DNA from: VBDM01 sp035519135 | GTDB lineage: Bacteria > Pseudomonadota > Gammaproteobacteria > Burkholderiales > SG8-39 | Reading direction: 5' to 3' | Length of the DNA stretch: 64,000 nucleotides | NCBI GenBank assembly: GCA_035519135.1 | Contig: DATIWX010000100.1 | Span: forward strand, 9,458-73,457 | Shown here: one piece after another, positions 55,527-63,462 of the stretch | Layout: every line of letters starts with the position of its first letter | How positions within the stretch are numbered: position 1 is the stretch's first letter | Notes under the pieces: model-generated | Told to the model about the DNA's origin: nothing | Databases searched by the model: none | The model's input: the letters and a program-made list of their open reading frames with translations, nothing else | Position numbers and translations under genes: made by a program

Positions 55527-56782
55527 TGCCCTTTTCGCGCCCGCTGCTCGATGCGTGCACGGCGGCGCTCGCGGCCGTCCTCCCGCTCGAGCAACCCGCC
55601 GATGCGGCGCTGTCCGCGTTCTTTCGGAGCCATCCGAAAATCGGCCAGCGCGATCGTGCCACTGTCGCCGACTCGGTCTATGCCGCGCTGCGCCGGAGGC
55701 GCCTGCTGGAGAGCGTTGTCGGCACGCCGAGCCCGCGGCGCCTGGCGCTTGCGACCTGGACGCTGCTGCTCGGTGCGAGCCTGCGCGAGCTCGAGCCCTG
55801 GCTGCGCGGCGAGGAGCCGCAGTGGCTCGCCGGAGTCAAGCGAGCGGCTGCCGCGGAGCAGCCCTTCGGGGTGCAGTGCGAGCTTCCCGACTGGGTGATC
55901 GAGAAGCTGCGCCGCCGCTTCGACGAGCCCGCTGTGCTCGCACTGGCGCGCGGTCTCGCGCAAAACGCTTCGCTCGATCTGCGGGTGAACACGATGAAGA
56001 CGACCCGCGAAGCGGCGATGAAGCGGCTCGCCGACGATGGCATTCGCGCCGCGGCGACGCCCTACTCGCCGGAGGGCTTGCGTCTCGACGGGCGGCCGGC
56101 GATCAACCGGCACCCGCTTTTTCTCGAAGGCGCCGTAGAGGTACAGGACGAGGGAAGTCAATTGCTGTGCCATCTGGTGGCGCCGAAGCGCGGCGAAATG
56201 GTTGTCGACTTCTGTGCGGGAGCGGGGGGCAAGACGCTGGCGCTCGGTGCCCTGATGCGCTCGACCGGGCGCTTGTACGCATTCGATATCTCTCCGAAGC
56301 GCCTCGCGGGGCTGAAGCCGAGGCTTGCGCGCTCGGGGCTGTCGAACGTCCATCCTCAGCGCATCGAGGGCGTCAACGACCCGCGCGTGAAGCGCCTTGC
56401 CGGCAAGATCGACCGCGCACTCGTCGATGCGCCTTGCAGCGGGCTGGGGACGCTGCGCCGCAATCCCGACATGAAATGGCGCCAGAAGCCCGAGGACATC
56501 GTCGAGCTGGCCGCCAAGCAGGCTTCGCTGCTCGCCGCGGCGGCCAAGCTGGCAAAGCCGGGCGGGCGGATTGTCTACGCCACCTGCAGCATCCTCGAGG
56601 AAGAAAACCGGAAGGTCGTAGAAGCTTTCCTGGCGGGCCATCCACAGTTCCGGCTGGTACCGGCCGTAGATGTACTCGCGAAGGAGCGGATCGACCTCGA
56701 GATGCTTGAATACTTCGAGGTCTGGCCCCACATACACACGACAGATGGTTTCTTCGCCGCGGTTCTTGAACGCGGCGCCTGA
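55526..56782 (+). CDS. rsmB: RsmB-family 16S rRNA (cytosine-C5) methyltransferase
   Basis: 418 residues, N-terminal domain shortened relative to E. coli RsmB. SAM motif VDFCAGAGGKTLALGAL, motif IV DAPCSGLGTLRRNPDMKW and catalytic motif VI YATCSILEEEN with its nucleophilic cysteine. It could also be a paralogous RsmF/NOL1-type enzyme; family-level assignment is firm. Confidence 0.85.
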   Translation: MPFSRPLLDACTAALAAVLPLEQPADAALSAFFRSHPKIGQRDRATVADSVYAALRRRRLLESVVGTPSPRRLALATWTLLLGASLRELEPWLRGEEPQWLAGVKRAAAAEQPFGVQCELPDWVIEKLRRRFDEPAVLALARGLAQNASLDLRVNTMKTTREAAMKRLADDGIRAAATPYSPEGLRLDGRPAINRHPLFLEGAVEVQDEGSQLLCHLVAPKRGEMVVDFCAGAGGKTLALGALMRSTGRLYAFDISPKRLAGLKPRLARSGLSNVHPQRIEGVNDPRVKRLAGKIDRALVDAPCSGLGTLRRNPDMKWRQKPEDIVELAAKQASLLAAAAKLAKPGGRIVYATCSILEEENRKVVEAFLAGHPQFRLVPAVDVLAKERIDLEMLEYFEVWPHIHTTDGFFAAVLERGA

Positions 56783-56880
56783 CGTAGCAAGGTCGGGGAG
56801 GGCGCCAAGGTCGGCACTATGCCCTTGCCCTTTGTCCGGATTCACGTACAATCCTGCGATTCGACGGGGGGATCCAATTG

Positions 56881-58062
56881 ATGTCTAACGTCTTGTTTTC
56901 AGGTATTTTTGATCTTCCCTGGTGGGGTGTCGCCCTGGTCGCTCTCGGGCTCACCCACGTCACCATCGTCAGCGTCACGGTGTTCCTGCACAGGCACCAG
57001 GCGCACCGCGCCCTCGACCTGCACCCTCTGGCGAGCCACTTCTTCCGCTTCTGGCTGTGGCTTACGACCGGCATGGTGACCAAGGAGTGGGCCGCCATTC
57101 ACCGCAAGCATCACGCCAAGTGCGAGACCGCCGAAGACCCGCACAGCCCGCAGATCCTGGGCATCAATCGCGTGCTCTGGCTCGGGGTGTTCCTGTACGT
57201 CAAGGAAGCCTACAACCGCGAGACGCTGGACCGCTACGGTCACGGCACCCCGGACGACTGGATGGAGCGCAACATCTACTCGCGCTTCGCGGTGCTGGGC
57301 CTGACCCTGATGGGGGTGCTGGACGTCGTTCTGCTCGGCATCGTCCCCGGCGTGCTGGTGCTCTTGACGCAAATCGTGTGGATTCCTTTCTGGGCGGCCG
57401 GGGTCATCAACGGAATCGGCCACTTCTGGGGCTACCGGAACTGGGGAACCGAGGACGCCAGCACCAACATCGTTCCCTGGGGAATCCTCATCGGCGGCGA
57501 GGAGCTGCACAACAACCATCATGCCTATGCGACCTCGGCCAAGCTCTCCAACAAGTGGTACGAGTTCGACCTGGGCTGGATGTACATCTGCATCCTCGAA
57601 GCTCTCGGACTTGCGCAAGTGAAGAAGGTCGCCCCCACGCCGCGCTTCACCGAAGCCAAGGCGGTGGACCAGGAGACGCTGCAGGCCGTCATCACCCACA
57701 GGTACGACGTGCTGGCGAAGTACGCCAAGTCGCTCAAGCGGACCTACGCCGAGGAACTGGGCAAGCTGCGCCGCTTCGCGCCGCACGACGCCCATGTGCT
57801 GCAAAGCCTGCAGCGCTGGCTGCACTGCGACGAGAAGTCCCTGTGCGAGGCCGAGCGCGCGGACCTCAACAAGGGGTTGTCCAAGTCGCGCGCCCTGCAT
57901 ACCGTCTACTCGATGCGCTCGGAGCTCGCTTCGCTGTGGGAGCGCTCGAGCGCTTCCCGCGAGCAGCTGGTGCGCCAGCTTCAGGACTGGTGCCACCGCG
58001 CCGAGGCCAGCGGCATCCGGCACCTGGAGGAATTCTCGCGCCGGCTGCGCTGCTACGCCTGA
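56881..58062 (+). CDS. Membrane fatty-acid desaturase (DesC/delta-9 type) with C-terminal extension
   Basis: 393 residues from ATG 56881. Three histidine boxes give the di-iron site: HRHQAHRA (about residue 38), HRKHHAKC (about 75) and HNNHHAYA (about 212). Four hydrophobic stretches fit the family. Beyond residue 260 an extra helical, Arg/Leu-rich region of about 130 residues follows, resembling ISL3-type transposase C-termini in its last 60 residues (LQDWCHRAEASGIRHLEEFS). Long-chain desaturation is expected; the extension's role is unknown. Confidence 0.85.
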   Translation: MSNVLFSGIFDLPWWGVALVALGLTHVTIVSVTVFLHRHQAHRALDLHPLASHFFRFWLWLTTGMVTKEWAAIHRKHHAKCETAEDPHSPQILGINRVLWLGVFLYVKEAYNRETLDRYGHGTPDDWMERNIYSRFAVLGLTLMGVLDVVLLGIVPGVLVLLTQIVWIPFWAAGVINGIGHFWGYRNWGTEDASTNIVPWGILIGGEELHNNHHAYATSAKLSNKWYEFDLGWMYICILEALGLAQVKKVAPTPRFTEAKAVDQETLQAVITHRYDVLAKYAKSLKRTYAEELGKLRRFAPHDAHVLQSLQRWLHCDEKSLCEAERADLNKGLSKSRALHTVYSMRSELASLWERSSASREQLVRQLQDWCHRAEASGIRHLEEFSRRLRCYA

Positions 58063-58079
58063 TCCCGCTTCGCCCCGCG

Positions 58080-58105
58080 AAAACCCGCCCTGTGGCGGGT
58101 TTTTT
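58080..58105 (+). terminator. Rho-independent terminator after the desaturase
   Basis: AAACCCGCC - CTGT - GGCGGGTTT followed by further T residues. Confidence 0.85.
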
Positions 58106-58202
58106 GTTGCCTCCGAGGGCAGCGTTCCGGCGCGCTTCGCGGTAGCATATCGTCGCTGGTGGTCCGGGAGGCCACCCCAACCGGGAAAGAAAGGGATACC
58201 CA

Positions 58203-58430
58203 ATGAAAAGTCTCATCGCAATCGCGGCATCGTTGTTGATCGCGTCGCCGGTCTTCGCTCAGGTCAAGCCCTGCGAGGAGCTCAAGACCGAGATCGAAGC
58301 GAAGATCAAGAACAACGGCGTCAAGGTCTTCACGCTGACCATCGTGGACAAGGACGCAGCCGAGGACGGCAAGGTCGTCGGAACGTGCGAAGGCGGGACG
58401 AAGAAGATCGTCTACAAGCGGGGCGAGTAA
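58203..58430 (+). CDS. DUF1161 small secreted protein
   Basis: 75 residues: signal peptide (MKSLIAIAASLLIASPVFA) and a mature domain with two cysteines (VKPCEELKTEIEAKIKNNG; VVGTCEGGTKKIVYKR), matching DUF1161. Likely a periplasmic protein with one disulfide; function unknown. AAAGGG lies before the ATG. Confidence 0.8.
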   Translation: MKSLIAIAASLLIASPVFAQVKPCEELKTEIEAKIKNNGVKVFTLTIVDKDAAEDGKVVGTCEGGTKKIVYKRGE

Positions 58431-58441
58431 GGGTCCGCTCG

Positions 58442-58470
58442 AAAAAAAAGCCCGCGAGACGCGGGCTTTC
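58442..58470. terminator. Bidirectional terminator, DUF1161 and rpmG
   Basis: AAAGCCCGCG - AGA - CGCGGGCTTT with an A tract on the left. Shared by the convergent DUF1161 and rpmB-rpmG genes. Confidence 0.85.
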
Positions 58471-58497
58471 TGCTTTCCAGGCGCCTACACAGGGCGC

Positions 58498-58653
58498 CTA
58501 CTTGATCTTGGCTTCCTTGTAGACCACGTGCTTGCGCGCCCTGGGATCGTATTTCTTGATCTCCATCTTCTCGGGCATGGTGCGCTTGTTCTTGGTGGTG
58601 GTGTAGAAGTGGCCGGTTCCGGCGGTGGATTCGAGCTTGATCTTTTCCCTCAT
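58498..58653 (-). CDS. rpmG: 50S ribosomal protein L33
   Basis: 51 residues (MREKIKLESTAGTGHFYTTT...EAKIK). Two tandem ATG codons exist; the second (58651-58653) has GAGG 7 bases upstream and gives the usual length. No zinc cysteines, as common for the C- form. It is 15 bases after rpmB. Confidence 0.95.
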   Translation of the reverse strand: MREKIKLESTAGTGHFYTTTKNKRTMPEKMEIKKYDPRARKHVVYKEAKIK

Positions 58654-58668
58654 CATCGTACCTCGTAA

Positions 58669-58902
58669 TCAGATTTCGCCGCGCGCGCGCAGGTCTTTGA
58701 GCACGGCGTCGATGCCCTTCTTGTCGATGATGCGCACTCCCGCATTGGAGATGCGCAGCCTCACCCAGCGCTTTTCGCTTTCCACCCAGAAGCGGCGATA
58801 CTGCAGATTCGGGTAGAAGCGGCGCTTGGTCTTGTTGTTGGCGTGGGACACGTGGTGCCCGACCTGCGGCTTCTTGCCCGTGACTTGGCAGACCCGTGCC
58901 AT
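58669..58902 (-). CDS. rpmB: 50S ribosomal protein L28
   Basis: 77 residues from ATG 58900-58902 (MARVCQVTGKKPQVGHHVSH), GGAG upstream. Canonical L28 with no zinc cysteine set. rpmB-rpmG order is standard. Confidence 0.97.
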   Translation of the reverse strand: MARVCQVTGKKPQVGHHVSHANNKTKRRFYPNLQYRRFWVESEKRWVRLRISNAGVRIIDKKGIDAVLKDLRARGEI

Positions 58903-58992
58903 AGGAAACTCCGCTCGCGAAAAAGGGCGAATTATAGGCGCAACCGGGGGCGCATTCAAGCGAAATGCCCCGCGCAGGCGGTCGGCGGGGAC

Positions 58993-59667
58993 CTACAGGA
59001 GCCCGCGCTCGGCGAACGACATGGTGCGCGTCCCGGCGACGATGAAGTGATCCAGCACGCGGATATCGACCAGGGCCAGGGCGCTCTTCAGGGAGCGCGT
59101 CAGGATTTCGTCCGCGTGGCTGGGCTCGGCGACTCCCGAAGGGTGGTTGTGCGCGAAGATCACGGCCGCCGCATTGTGCTTGAGTGCGCACTTGACGACT
59201 TCCCTGGGATAGACGCTGGTCTGGGTCAGCGTGCCCTGGAACAATTCCTCGCAGGCGATGACTCGGTGCTGCGCATCGAGCAGCAGGACGGCGAAGACCT
59301 CCTGCTCGCGCCCGGCGAGCAGGAGGCACAGGTAGTCGCGCACCGCGCGCGGCGAGCCGAGCGCGTCGCGGGAGGAGATTTCTTCCCTGAGCGCGCGGCG
59401 TGCCAGCTCGAGCGCGGCTTTCAGCTGCGCGAGCTTGGCGCTGCCCAGGCCCGGCGTGTCCCCGAAGCCCGCGGGTCCCGCTTCGAGCAGCGCGGAGATC
59501 GAGCCGAAGCGCCCGAGGAGCTGCCGCGCCAGGTCGACCGCGCTCTTTCCCTTGACGCCGGTGCGCAGGAGGATCGCCAGCAACTCGGCGTCGGCGAGCG
59601 AGCCCGGGCCCAGTGCCAACAGGCGTTCGCGGGGTCGCTCCTGCTGTGGCCAATCGCTGATAGCCAT
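58993..59667 (-). CDS. radC: RadC-family JAB/MPN protein
   Basis: 224 residues: N-terminal helix-hairpin-helix region and C-terminal JAMM motif FAHNHPSGVAEPSHAD. The historic link to DNA repair is weak. It is divergent from coaBC, in the arrangement common to many proteobacteria. Confidence 0.93.
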   Translation of the reverse strand: MAISDWPQQERPRERLLALGPGSLADAELLAILLRTGVKGKSAVDLARQLLGRFGSISALLEAGPAGFGDTPGLGSAKLAQLKAALELARRALREEISSRDALGSPRAVRDYLCLLLAGREQEVFAVLLLDAQHRVIACEELFQGTLTQTSVYPREVVKCALKHNAAAVIFAHNHPSGVAEPSHADEILTRSLKSALALVDIRVLDHFIVAGTRTMSFAERGLL

Positions 59668-59720
59668 GGAATTCGCTTAGAATCCTCGTTTTGCGGCTTA
59701 ACGCACCGTCTCGAATCGAG

Positions 59721-60911
59721 ATGACCGACCTCTCCGGGAAAAAGGTCCTGCTCGGCATCACCGGCGGCATCGCCGCTTACAAGGCGGCGGAGCTGACGCG
59801 CCTCTTCGTCAAGGCGGGCGCCGACGTGCGCGTGGTGATGACCGGGTCGGCGTGCCGCTTTATCACCCCGGTGACCTTGCAGGCCCTCTCCGGGAAGGAT
59901 GTCTTCACCGACATGTGGGACTCGCGGGTCCCGGACGGCATGGGCCACATCGAGCTGTCGCGGGACCGCGACGTCATCGTGGTCGCCCCGGCAACGACCG
60001 ATTTTCTCGCTAAGATCGCAAACGGCTTCGGCGATGACCTGCTCTCGACCCTGTGTCTTGCGCGCCGGGCTCCGCTGCTGGTCGCTCCCGCCATGAACGT
60101 GGAGATGTGGCAGAACGCGGCGACGCAGCGCAACGTCGCGCGCCTGCGCGAGGACGGGGTCGCCATCTTGGGACCCACGGAAGGCGATCATGCCGACCGC
60201 GAGGGCGGCATGGGGCGCATGGTCGAGCCCGAGGAGATCTTCGCCGCGGTCGCCGCTACTATGGGCCCGAAGGGCCTCGTCAAAAAAAAAATCCTGATCA
60301 CGGCGGGCCCGACCTATGAGCCCATCGACACGGTGAGGGGGATCACGAATCAAAGCTCGGGCAAGATGGGCTACGCCGTGGCGCAGGCCGCGGCCGAGGC
60401 GGGGGCGGAGGTGACGCTGGTCTCGGGCACGACCGCGCTGCCCGCTCCCGCGGGTGTGGAGCGCGTGGAGGTGGTCACCGCGGCCGAGATGCGCGACGCG
60501 GTGATGAAGCGGGCCAAGCAGGCCGACGTGTTCATCGCCGTCGCCGCAGTCGCCGACTATCGCCCGACCGACCCGAAGCCGCACAAGATCAAGCGCGGCA
60601 ACGGGCATCTCAGCCTCGAGCTCGCGCCGAACCCGGATATCCTCGCGGAGGTTGCAGCGCTGCCCAAGGGACCGTTCTGCGTCGGCTTCGCGGCCGAGAC
60701 CGAGGACCTGATGGCGAACGCCCAGTCGAAGCGCAAGAAGAAGGGCATTCCGCTGCTCGCGGCGAACCTCGCGCACCAGACTTTCGGCAAGGACAGCAAC
60801 GCGCTGACGCTCTTCGACGACGGCGGCGTGCACGAGCTGCCCCGTGCGTCCAAGATCGTGCTCGCGCGCCAGCTGGTCGAGCACATCGCGAAGATGCTGC
60901 CGCGACGCTAG
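59721..60911 (+). CDS. coaBC: Phosphopantothenoylcysteine decarboxylase/synthetase (CoaBC)
   Basis: 396 residues from ATG 59721 (MTDLSGKKVLLGITGGIAAYK). The N-terminal flavoprotein CoaC domain shows MGHIELSRDRDVIVVAPAT and PAMNVEMW; the CoaB domain begins near residue 190 (KILITAGPTYEPIDTVRGI). It makes 4'-phosphopantetheine from phosphopantothenate and cysteine. Confidence 0.95.
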   Translation: MTDLSGKKVLLGITGGIAAYKAAELTRLFVKAGADVRVVMTGSACRFITPVTLQALSGKDVFTDMWDSRVPDGMGHIELSRDRDVIVVAPATTDFLAKIANGFGDDLLSTLCLARRAPLLVAPAMNVEMWQNAATQRNVARLREDGVAILGPTEGDHADREGGMGRMVEPEEIFAAVAATMGPKGLVKKKILITAGPTYEPIDTVRGITNQSSGKMGYAVAQAAAEAGAEVTLVSGTTALPAPAGVERVEVVTAAEMRDAVMKRAKQADVFIAVAAVADYRPTDPKPHKIKRGNGHLSLELAPNPDILAEVAALPKGPFCVGFAAETEDLMANAQSKRKKKGIPLLAANLAHQTFGKDSNALTLFDDGGVHELPRASKIVLARQLVEHIAKMLPRR

Positions 60912-60922
60912 CCGCTCCCCGC

Positions 60923-61372
60923 TTGAAGACGCTCGACGTCAAGGTGCTCGATCCGCGGCTGCGCGAATCCCTGCCGCAGTACGCCACCACGGGAGCGGCG
61001 GGCCTCGATCTGCGCGCCTGCATCCACCAGCCCCTGAGCCTGGCGCCGGGGGCCGCCGAGCTCGTCCCGAGTGGTATCGCGATCCATCTCGCCGATCCGG
61101 GCCTCGCGGCCGTGGTGCTGCCCCGTTCCGGGCTCGGCCACAAGCACGGCATCGTGCTCGGCAACCTCGTCGGGCTGATCGATTCCGACTACCAGGGGCA
61201 GGTGATGGTCTCGGTGTGGAACCGCGGCCAGGCCGCCTTCACGGTACAGCCGATGGAGCGCATCGCACAGCTCGTGGTCGTGCCGGTGGTGCAGGTGAAG
61301 CTGAACGTGGTCGAGGAGTTCGTTCAGAGCGGCCGCGGCGCGGGCGGCTTCGGGAGCACGGGGAAAGCCTGA
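60923..61372 (+). CDS. dut: dUTP diphosphatase
   Basis: 149 residues from TTG 60923 (reads MKTLDVKVLDPRL). Motifs AGLDLRAC, PRSGLGHKHGI, GLIDSDYQGQVMV, and the C-terminal GRGAGGFGSTG. It hydrolyses dUTP. The coaBC-dut order is widespread. The initiator TTG is unusual but no ATG or GTG fits. It is the last housekeeping gene before the cassette region. Confidence 0.94.
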   Translation: MKTLDVKVLDPRLRESLPQYATTGAAGLDLRACIHQPLSLAPGAAELVPSGIAIHLADPGLAAVVLPRSGLGHKHGIVLGNLVGLIDSDYQGQVMVSVWNRGQAAFTVQPMERIAQLVVVPVVQVKLNVVEEFVQSGRGAGGFGSTGKA

Positions 61373-61455
61373 GGTTGACGGCCGATCCGAACGCAATCTC
61401 GCCGCCAATCCGCGGGTGTGATCATGATTGCAGTCTCTCTGGCCTAAGTCCAGGT

Positions 61456-62142
61456 TCAGCGGCGGCGCGCAGGGCCGTCCGCTGCAACCGGCTGTTCGGC
61501 GGCCAACGCTGCGCACGCCGTTGCATAGCAGGCAGCCAGCTCCGCCTCGGACGTGGCACGCATACCCAAGTCTTGCAGCAGCCCGTCGCGAAGGCCATAG
61601 ATCCAGCCGTGAACGGTCAATGTCTGACCACGAACCCAGGCGTCGCGCACGACGGTCGTTCGGCCGACATTCGCCGCCTGTTCGATCACATTGAGCGCGC
61701 AGAGGCGGTAGTGCTGCGCGACCTCACTGCCCAAGTGGTCGAGGTGTGCCCGGTGCTTGCTCTGCACATCCTGAATATGGCGAAGCCAATTGTCGATCAG
61801 CCCAAGTTTGTCGTCGCGCAGGGCGGCCAGTACCCCACCGCAGCCGTAGTGCCCGCAAACGATTATGTGCTCCACGCGGAGCACATCCACCGCGAACTGG
61901 ATTGTGGAGAGACAGTTCAAGTCGGTATGAACAACTACGTTGGCGACGTTGCGATGGACGAACATCTCTCCGGGGAGCAAGCCGACAATCTGGTTGGCCG
62001 GCACACGACTATCTGCGCAGCCGATCCACAGGTAGCGTGGCGCCTGCTGGCGAGATAACCGCGCGAAGAACTCGGGATCGTGCTGGGTCATTTCGGCGGC
62101 CCACGCCCGGTTCTGCGCGAACAGGTGGTGCAGAACACTCAC
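61456..62142 (-). CDS. Beta-class carbonic anhydrase
   Basis: 228 residues from GTG 62140-62142; the open frame continues upstream through the attC, which is not family-like. Zinc ligands appear in WIGCADSRVP and VCGHYGCGG (Cys, Asp, His, Cys). It hydrates CO2. The start codon lies 22 bases after the attC boundary, like a cassette gene, yet no attC is recognisable between its stop and dut (61373-61455). Confidence 0.9.
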   Translation of the reverse strand: MSVLHHLFAQNRAWAAEMTQHDPEFFARLSRQQAPRYLWIGCADSRVPANQIVGLLPGEMFVHRNVANVVVHTDLNCLSTIQFAVDVLRVEHIIVCGHYGCGGVLAALRDDKLGLIDNWLRHIQDVQSKHRAHLDHLGSEVAQHYRLCALNVIEQAANVGRTTVVRDAWVRGQTLTVHGWIYGLRDGLLQDLGMRATSEAELAACYATACAALAAEQPVAADGPARRR

Positions 62143-62163
62143 ATTGACCCCAAATGGTCTGCC

Positions 62164-62227
62164 GCCGAACGTCCGCCGTGAGCCGCGTGCCGCTTGCGGC
62201 ACGTCGGCCTCGACGGTGTTGTTGGGT
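62164..62227 (-). repeat. attC site between hicA and the carbonic anhydrase gene
   Basis: 64 bases, read on the minus strand from ACCCAAC (62221-62227) to GTTCGGC (62164-62170; GTTRRRY with one mismatch), with a GTGCCG-CAA-GCGGCAC tip. The layout closely follows the short attC of aadA-type cassettes. Confidence 0.75.
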
Positions 62228-62242
62228 GGCAAGGCGCCTTGA

Positions 62243-62451
62243 TCATAGGTCGTCCGGCGTCAACCCCGTGCGCTTGGCGACACGGGCAAGCATTCGCGGG
62301 CCGATCTCTTCGCCGTCGTGGAATGCGAAGACCACATCGGGCCAGCCGGGGCGAGAGTCTTGTGTGAGCCGGATTGGCGCTTGAGAGTCCAGCCAATTCG
62401 GTAGAGAGCGGAGAGTGCCTGTCGGGCCTTGGACGAAGGCCGGGACGTCAT
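62243..62451 (-). pseudogene. hicA: Frameshifted HicA-type toxin gene
   Basis: The N-terminal frame from ATG 62449-62451 reads MTSRPSSKARQALSALYRIG...SGSHKTL, the double-stranded-RNA-binding-like fold with the catalytic His in GSHKTL. The C-terminal half, RPGWPDVVFAFHDGEEIGP...GLTPDDL, is in the next frame, joined near 62355-62361 by a one-base loss (or gain of two). The product would be truncated at the frameshift. The hicB stop overlaps its ATG. A sequencing error is possible. Confidence 0.75.
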
Positions 62452-62654
62452 GCAGTCGCGATCCCGATCGAAATGGATTGCGGTTTAGCTTCGTTGTGTT
62501 CAAGACGTTCAGCGAGGACACGTAGAGCGAGGACTTCTGCTTTCGTCATGGCTTCGTCGGCGGTAGCGTCGTAGGCGAGAACCCCAGGAAGCTCAGGAAC
62601 TTCGGCCAGCCAGCGCCCGTCTTCTTCGCGTTCGTGCTCAATTGTGAATTTCAT
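62448..62654 (-). CDS. hicB: HicB-type antitoxin
   Basis: 68 residues from ATG 62652-62654, GAGGTG upstream. The partial RNase H-like fold of HicB is visible (MKFTIEHEREEDGRWLAEVP and LPGVLAYDATADEAM). It lacks a C-terminal DNA-binding domain, as in short HicB proteins. Antitoxin precedes toxin, with ATGA overlap to the broken hicA. Confidence 0.8.
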   Translation of the reverse strand: MKFTIEHEREEDGRWLAEVPELPGVLAYDATADEAMTKAEVLALRVLAERLEHNEAKPQSISIGIATA

Positions 62655-62698
62655 GGTCACCTCGACGTTTCGGCGCATTCTACGCCTCTTTTCTTGCC

Positions 62699-62788
62699 AC
62701 CCGACGTTCGCGGCCACCGGGCCGACGAGATGAAAATTGCCACAAGGAGCGCTGCTTCAGAGGCTCCGGGTGGGCCGCGCGGTTAGAC
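62699..62788 (-). repeat. attC site between the VOC gene and hicB
   Basis: 90 bases, minus-strand reading GTCTAAC (62782-62788) to GTCGGGT (62699-62705, one mismatch to GTTRRRY). Long complementary arms (GCGGCCCACCCGG against CCCGGTGGCCGC). Shares most of its sequence with 63254-63343. Confidence 0.8.
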
Positions 62789-62840
62789 CGCTCTCTTCGC
62801 AAGCGAGCCAAGAGGGTAGCTGAGATTGTGCTCTGGGCGG

Positions 62841-63233
62841 TCACGACGGCTCCCACCGCGCTTGTTGAAGAACCACGCGATAACGATCATGATCTTCGAA
62901 GGTTCTGCCGCGCTGCTCCCAATATGGGTTGAACGATGAAACTTCAACGAACCCTGCTTGGACCATCGAAGCGCACGCCTGCTGCCATTGAACAGAGTCT
63001 GGAAGGTAGAAGACGAGCAGGTCTTCCTCCGTTGGAGTTGGCACCACTGGGTGGGCGCGGCAGTAAGTGAATTCAAAGTGGTAGTGCAGATCCGGCGTAC
63101 CCAGCATGACGCCGTCGAAGCCGTCGTGGTTCTCGAACCGTCCAATCTCGAGCAGGCCAAGCCCTTTGCGGTACATGGCGACCGAGCGGTCGAGCGCACT
63201 CACTGGTCGGGCAATTCGCAGCCGGGTTTGCAT
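62841..63233 (-). CDS. VOC/glyoxalase-like protein, YycE type
   Basis: 130 residues from ATG 63231-63233 (MQTRLRIARPVSALDRSVAMY). A single VOC domain with the segment HYHFEFTYCRAHPVVPTPTEEDLLVFYLPD typical of YycE-like proteins. Substrate unknown; VOC genes of this kind are recurrent cassette cargo. The start is 21 bases inside the cassette boundary. Confidence 0.75.
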   Translation of the reverse strand: MQTRLRIARPVSALDRSVAMYRKGLGLLEIGRFENHDGFDGVMLGTPDLHYHFEFTYCRAHPVVPTPTEEDLLVFYLPDSVQWQQACASMVQAGFVEVSSFNPYWEQRGRTFEDHDRYRVVLQQARWEPS

Positions 63234-63253
63234 AATCGGAGAGTGGCTGAGCG

Positions 63254-63343
63254 GTCTAACGTTCGCGGCCACCGGGCCGACGGTATAACAGAAGCGATAC
63301 GATACGCCGCTTCAGAGACTCCGAGTGGGCCGCGGGGTTAGGC
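63254..63343 (-). repeat. attC site upstream of the VOC gene
   Basis: 90 bases, minus-strand reading GCCTAAC (63337-63343) to GTTAGAC (63254-63260), both perfect matches to RYYYAAC/GTTRRRY. Arms GCGGCCCACTCGG / CCCGGTGGCCGC. Confidence 0.85.
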
Positions 63344-63349
63344 GTCTTC

Positions 63350-63456
63350 ATGCAACCTTTCGAGGTGAGGCGGGGCCGACGGTGGGACGCCAGGCCCGAC
63401 CGGCGCATGATAGACAAAGGCGCTGGGCGGGCCTCGCCTCGACCGAGGGGTTAGGC
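63350..63456 (-). repeat. attC site downstream of the ICMT-like gene
   Basis: 107 bases, minus-strand reading GCCTAAC (63450-63456) to GTTGCAT (63350-63356, degenerate). Arms TCGGTCGAGGCGAGGCCCG and GGCCCCGCCTCACCTCGAA pair imperfectly. Six bases separate it from the next attC. Confidence 0.75.
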
Positions 63457-63462
63457 TCCGCC

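Noticed and set aside
58480..58505. Direct repeat GGCGCCTAC ... GGCGCCTAC as a mobile-element footprint
   Set aside because: Only two short copies at the rpmG stop, partly coding; no element between them.
61373..61455. A fifth complete attC between the carbonic anhydrase gene and dut
   Set aside because: No RYYYAAC/GTTRRRY pair with complementary arms could be made out.
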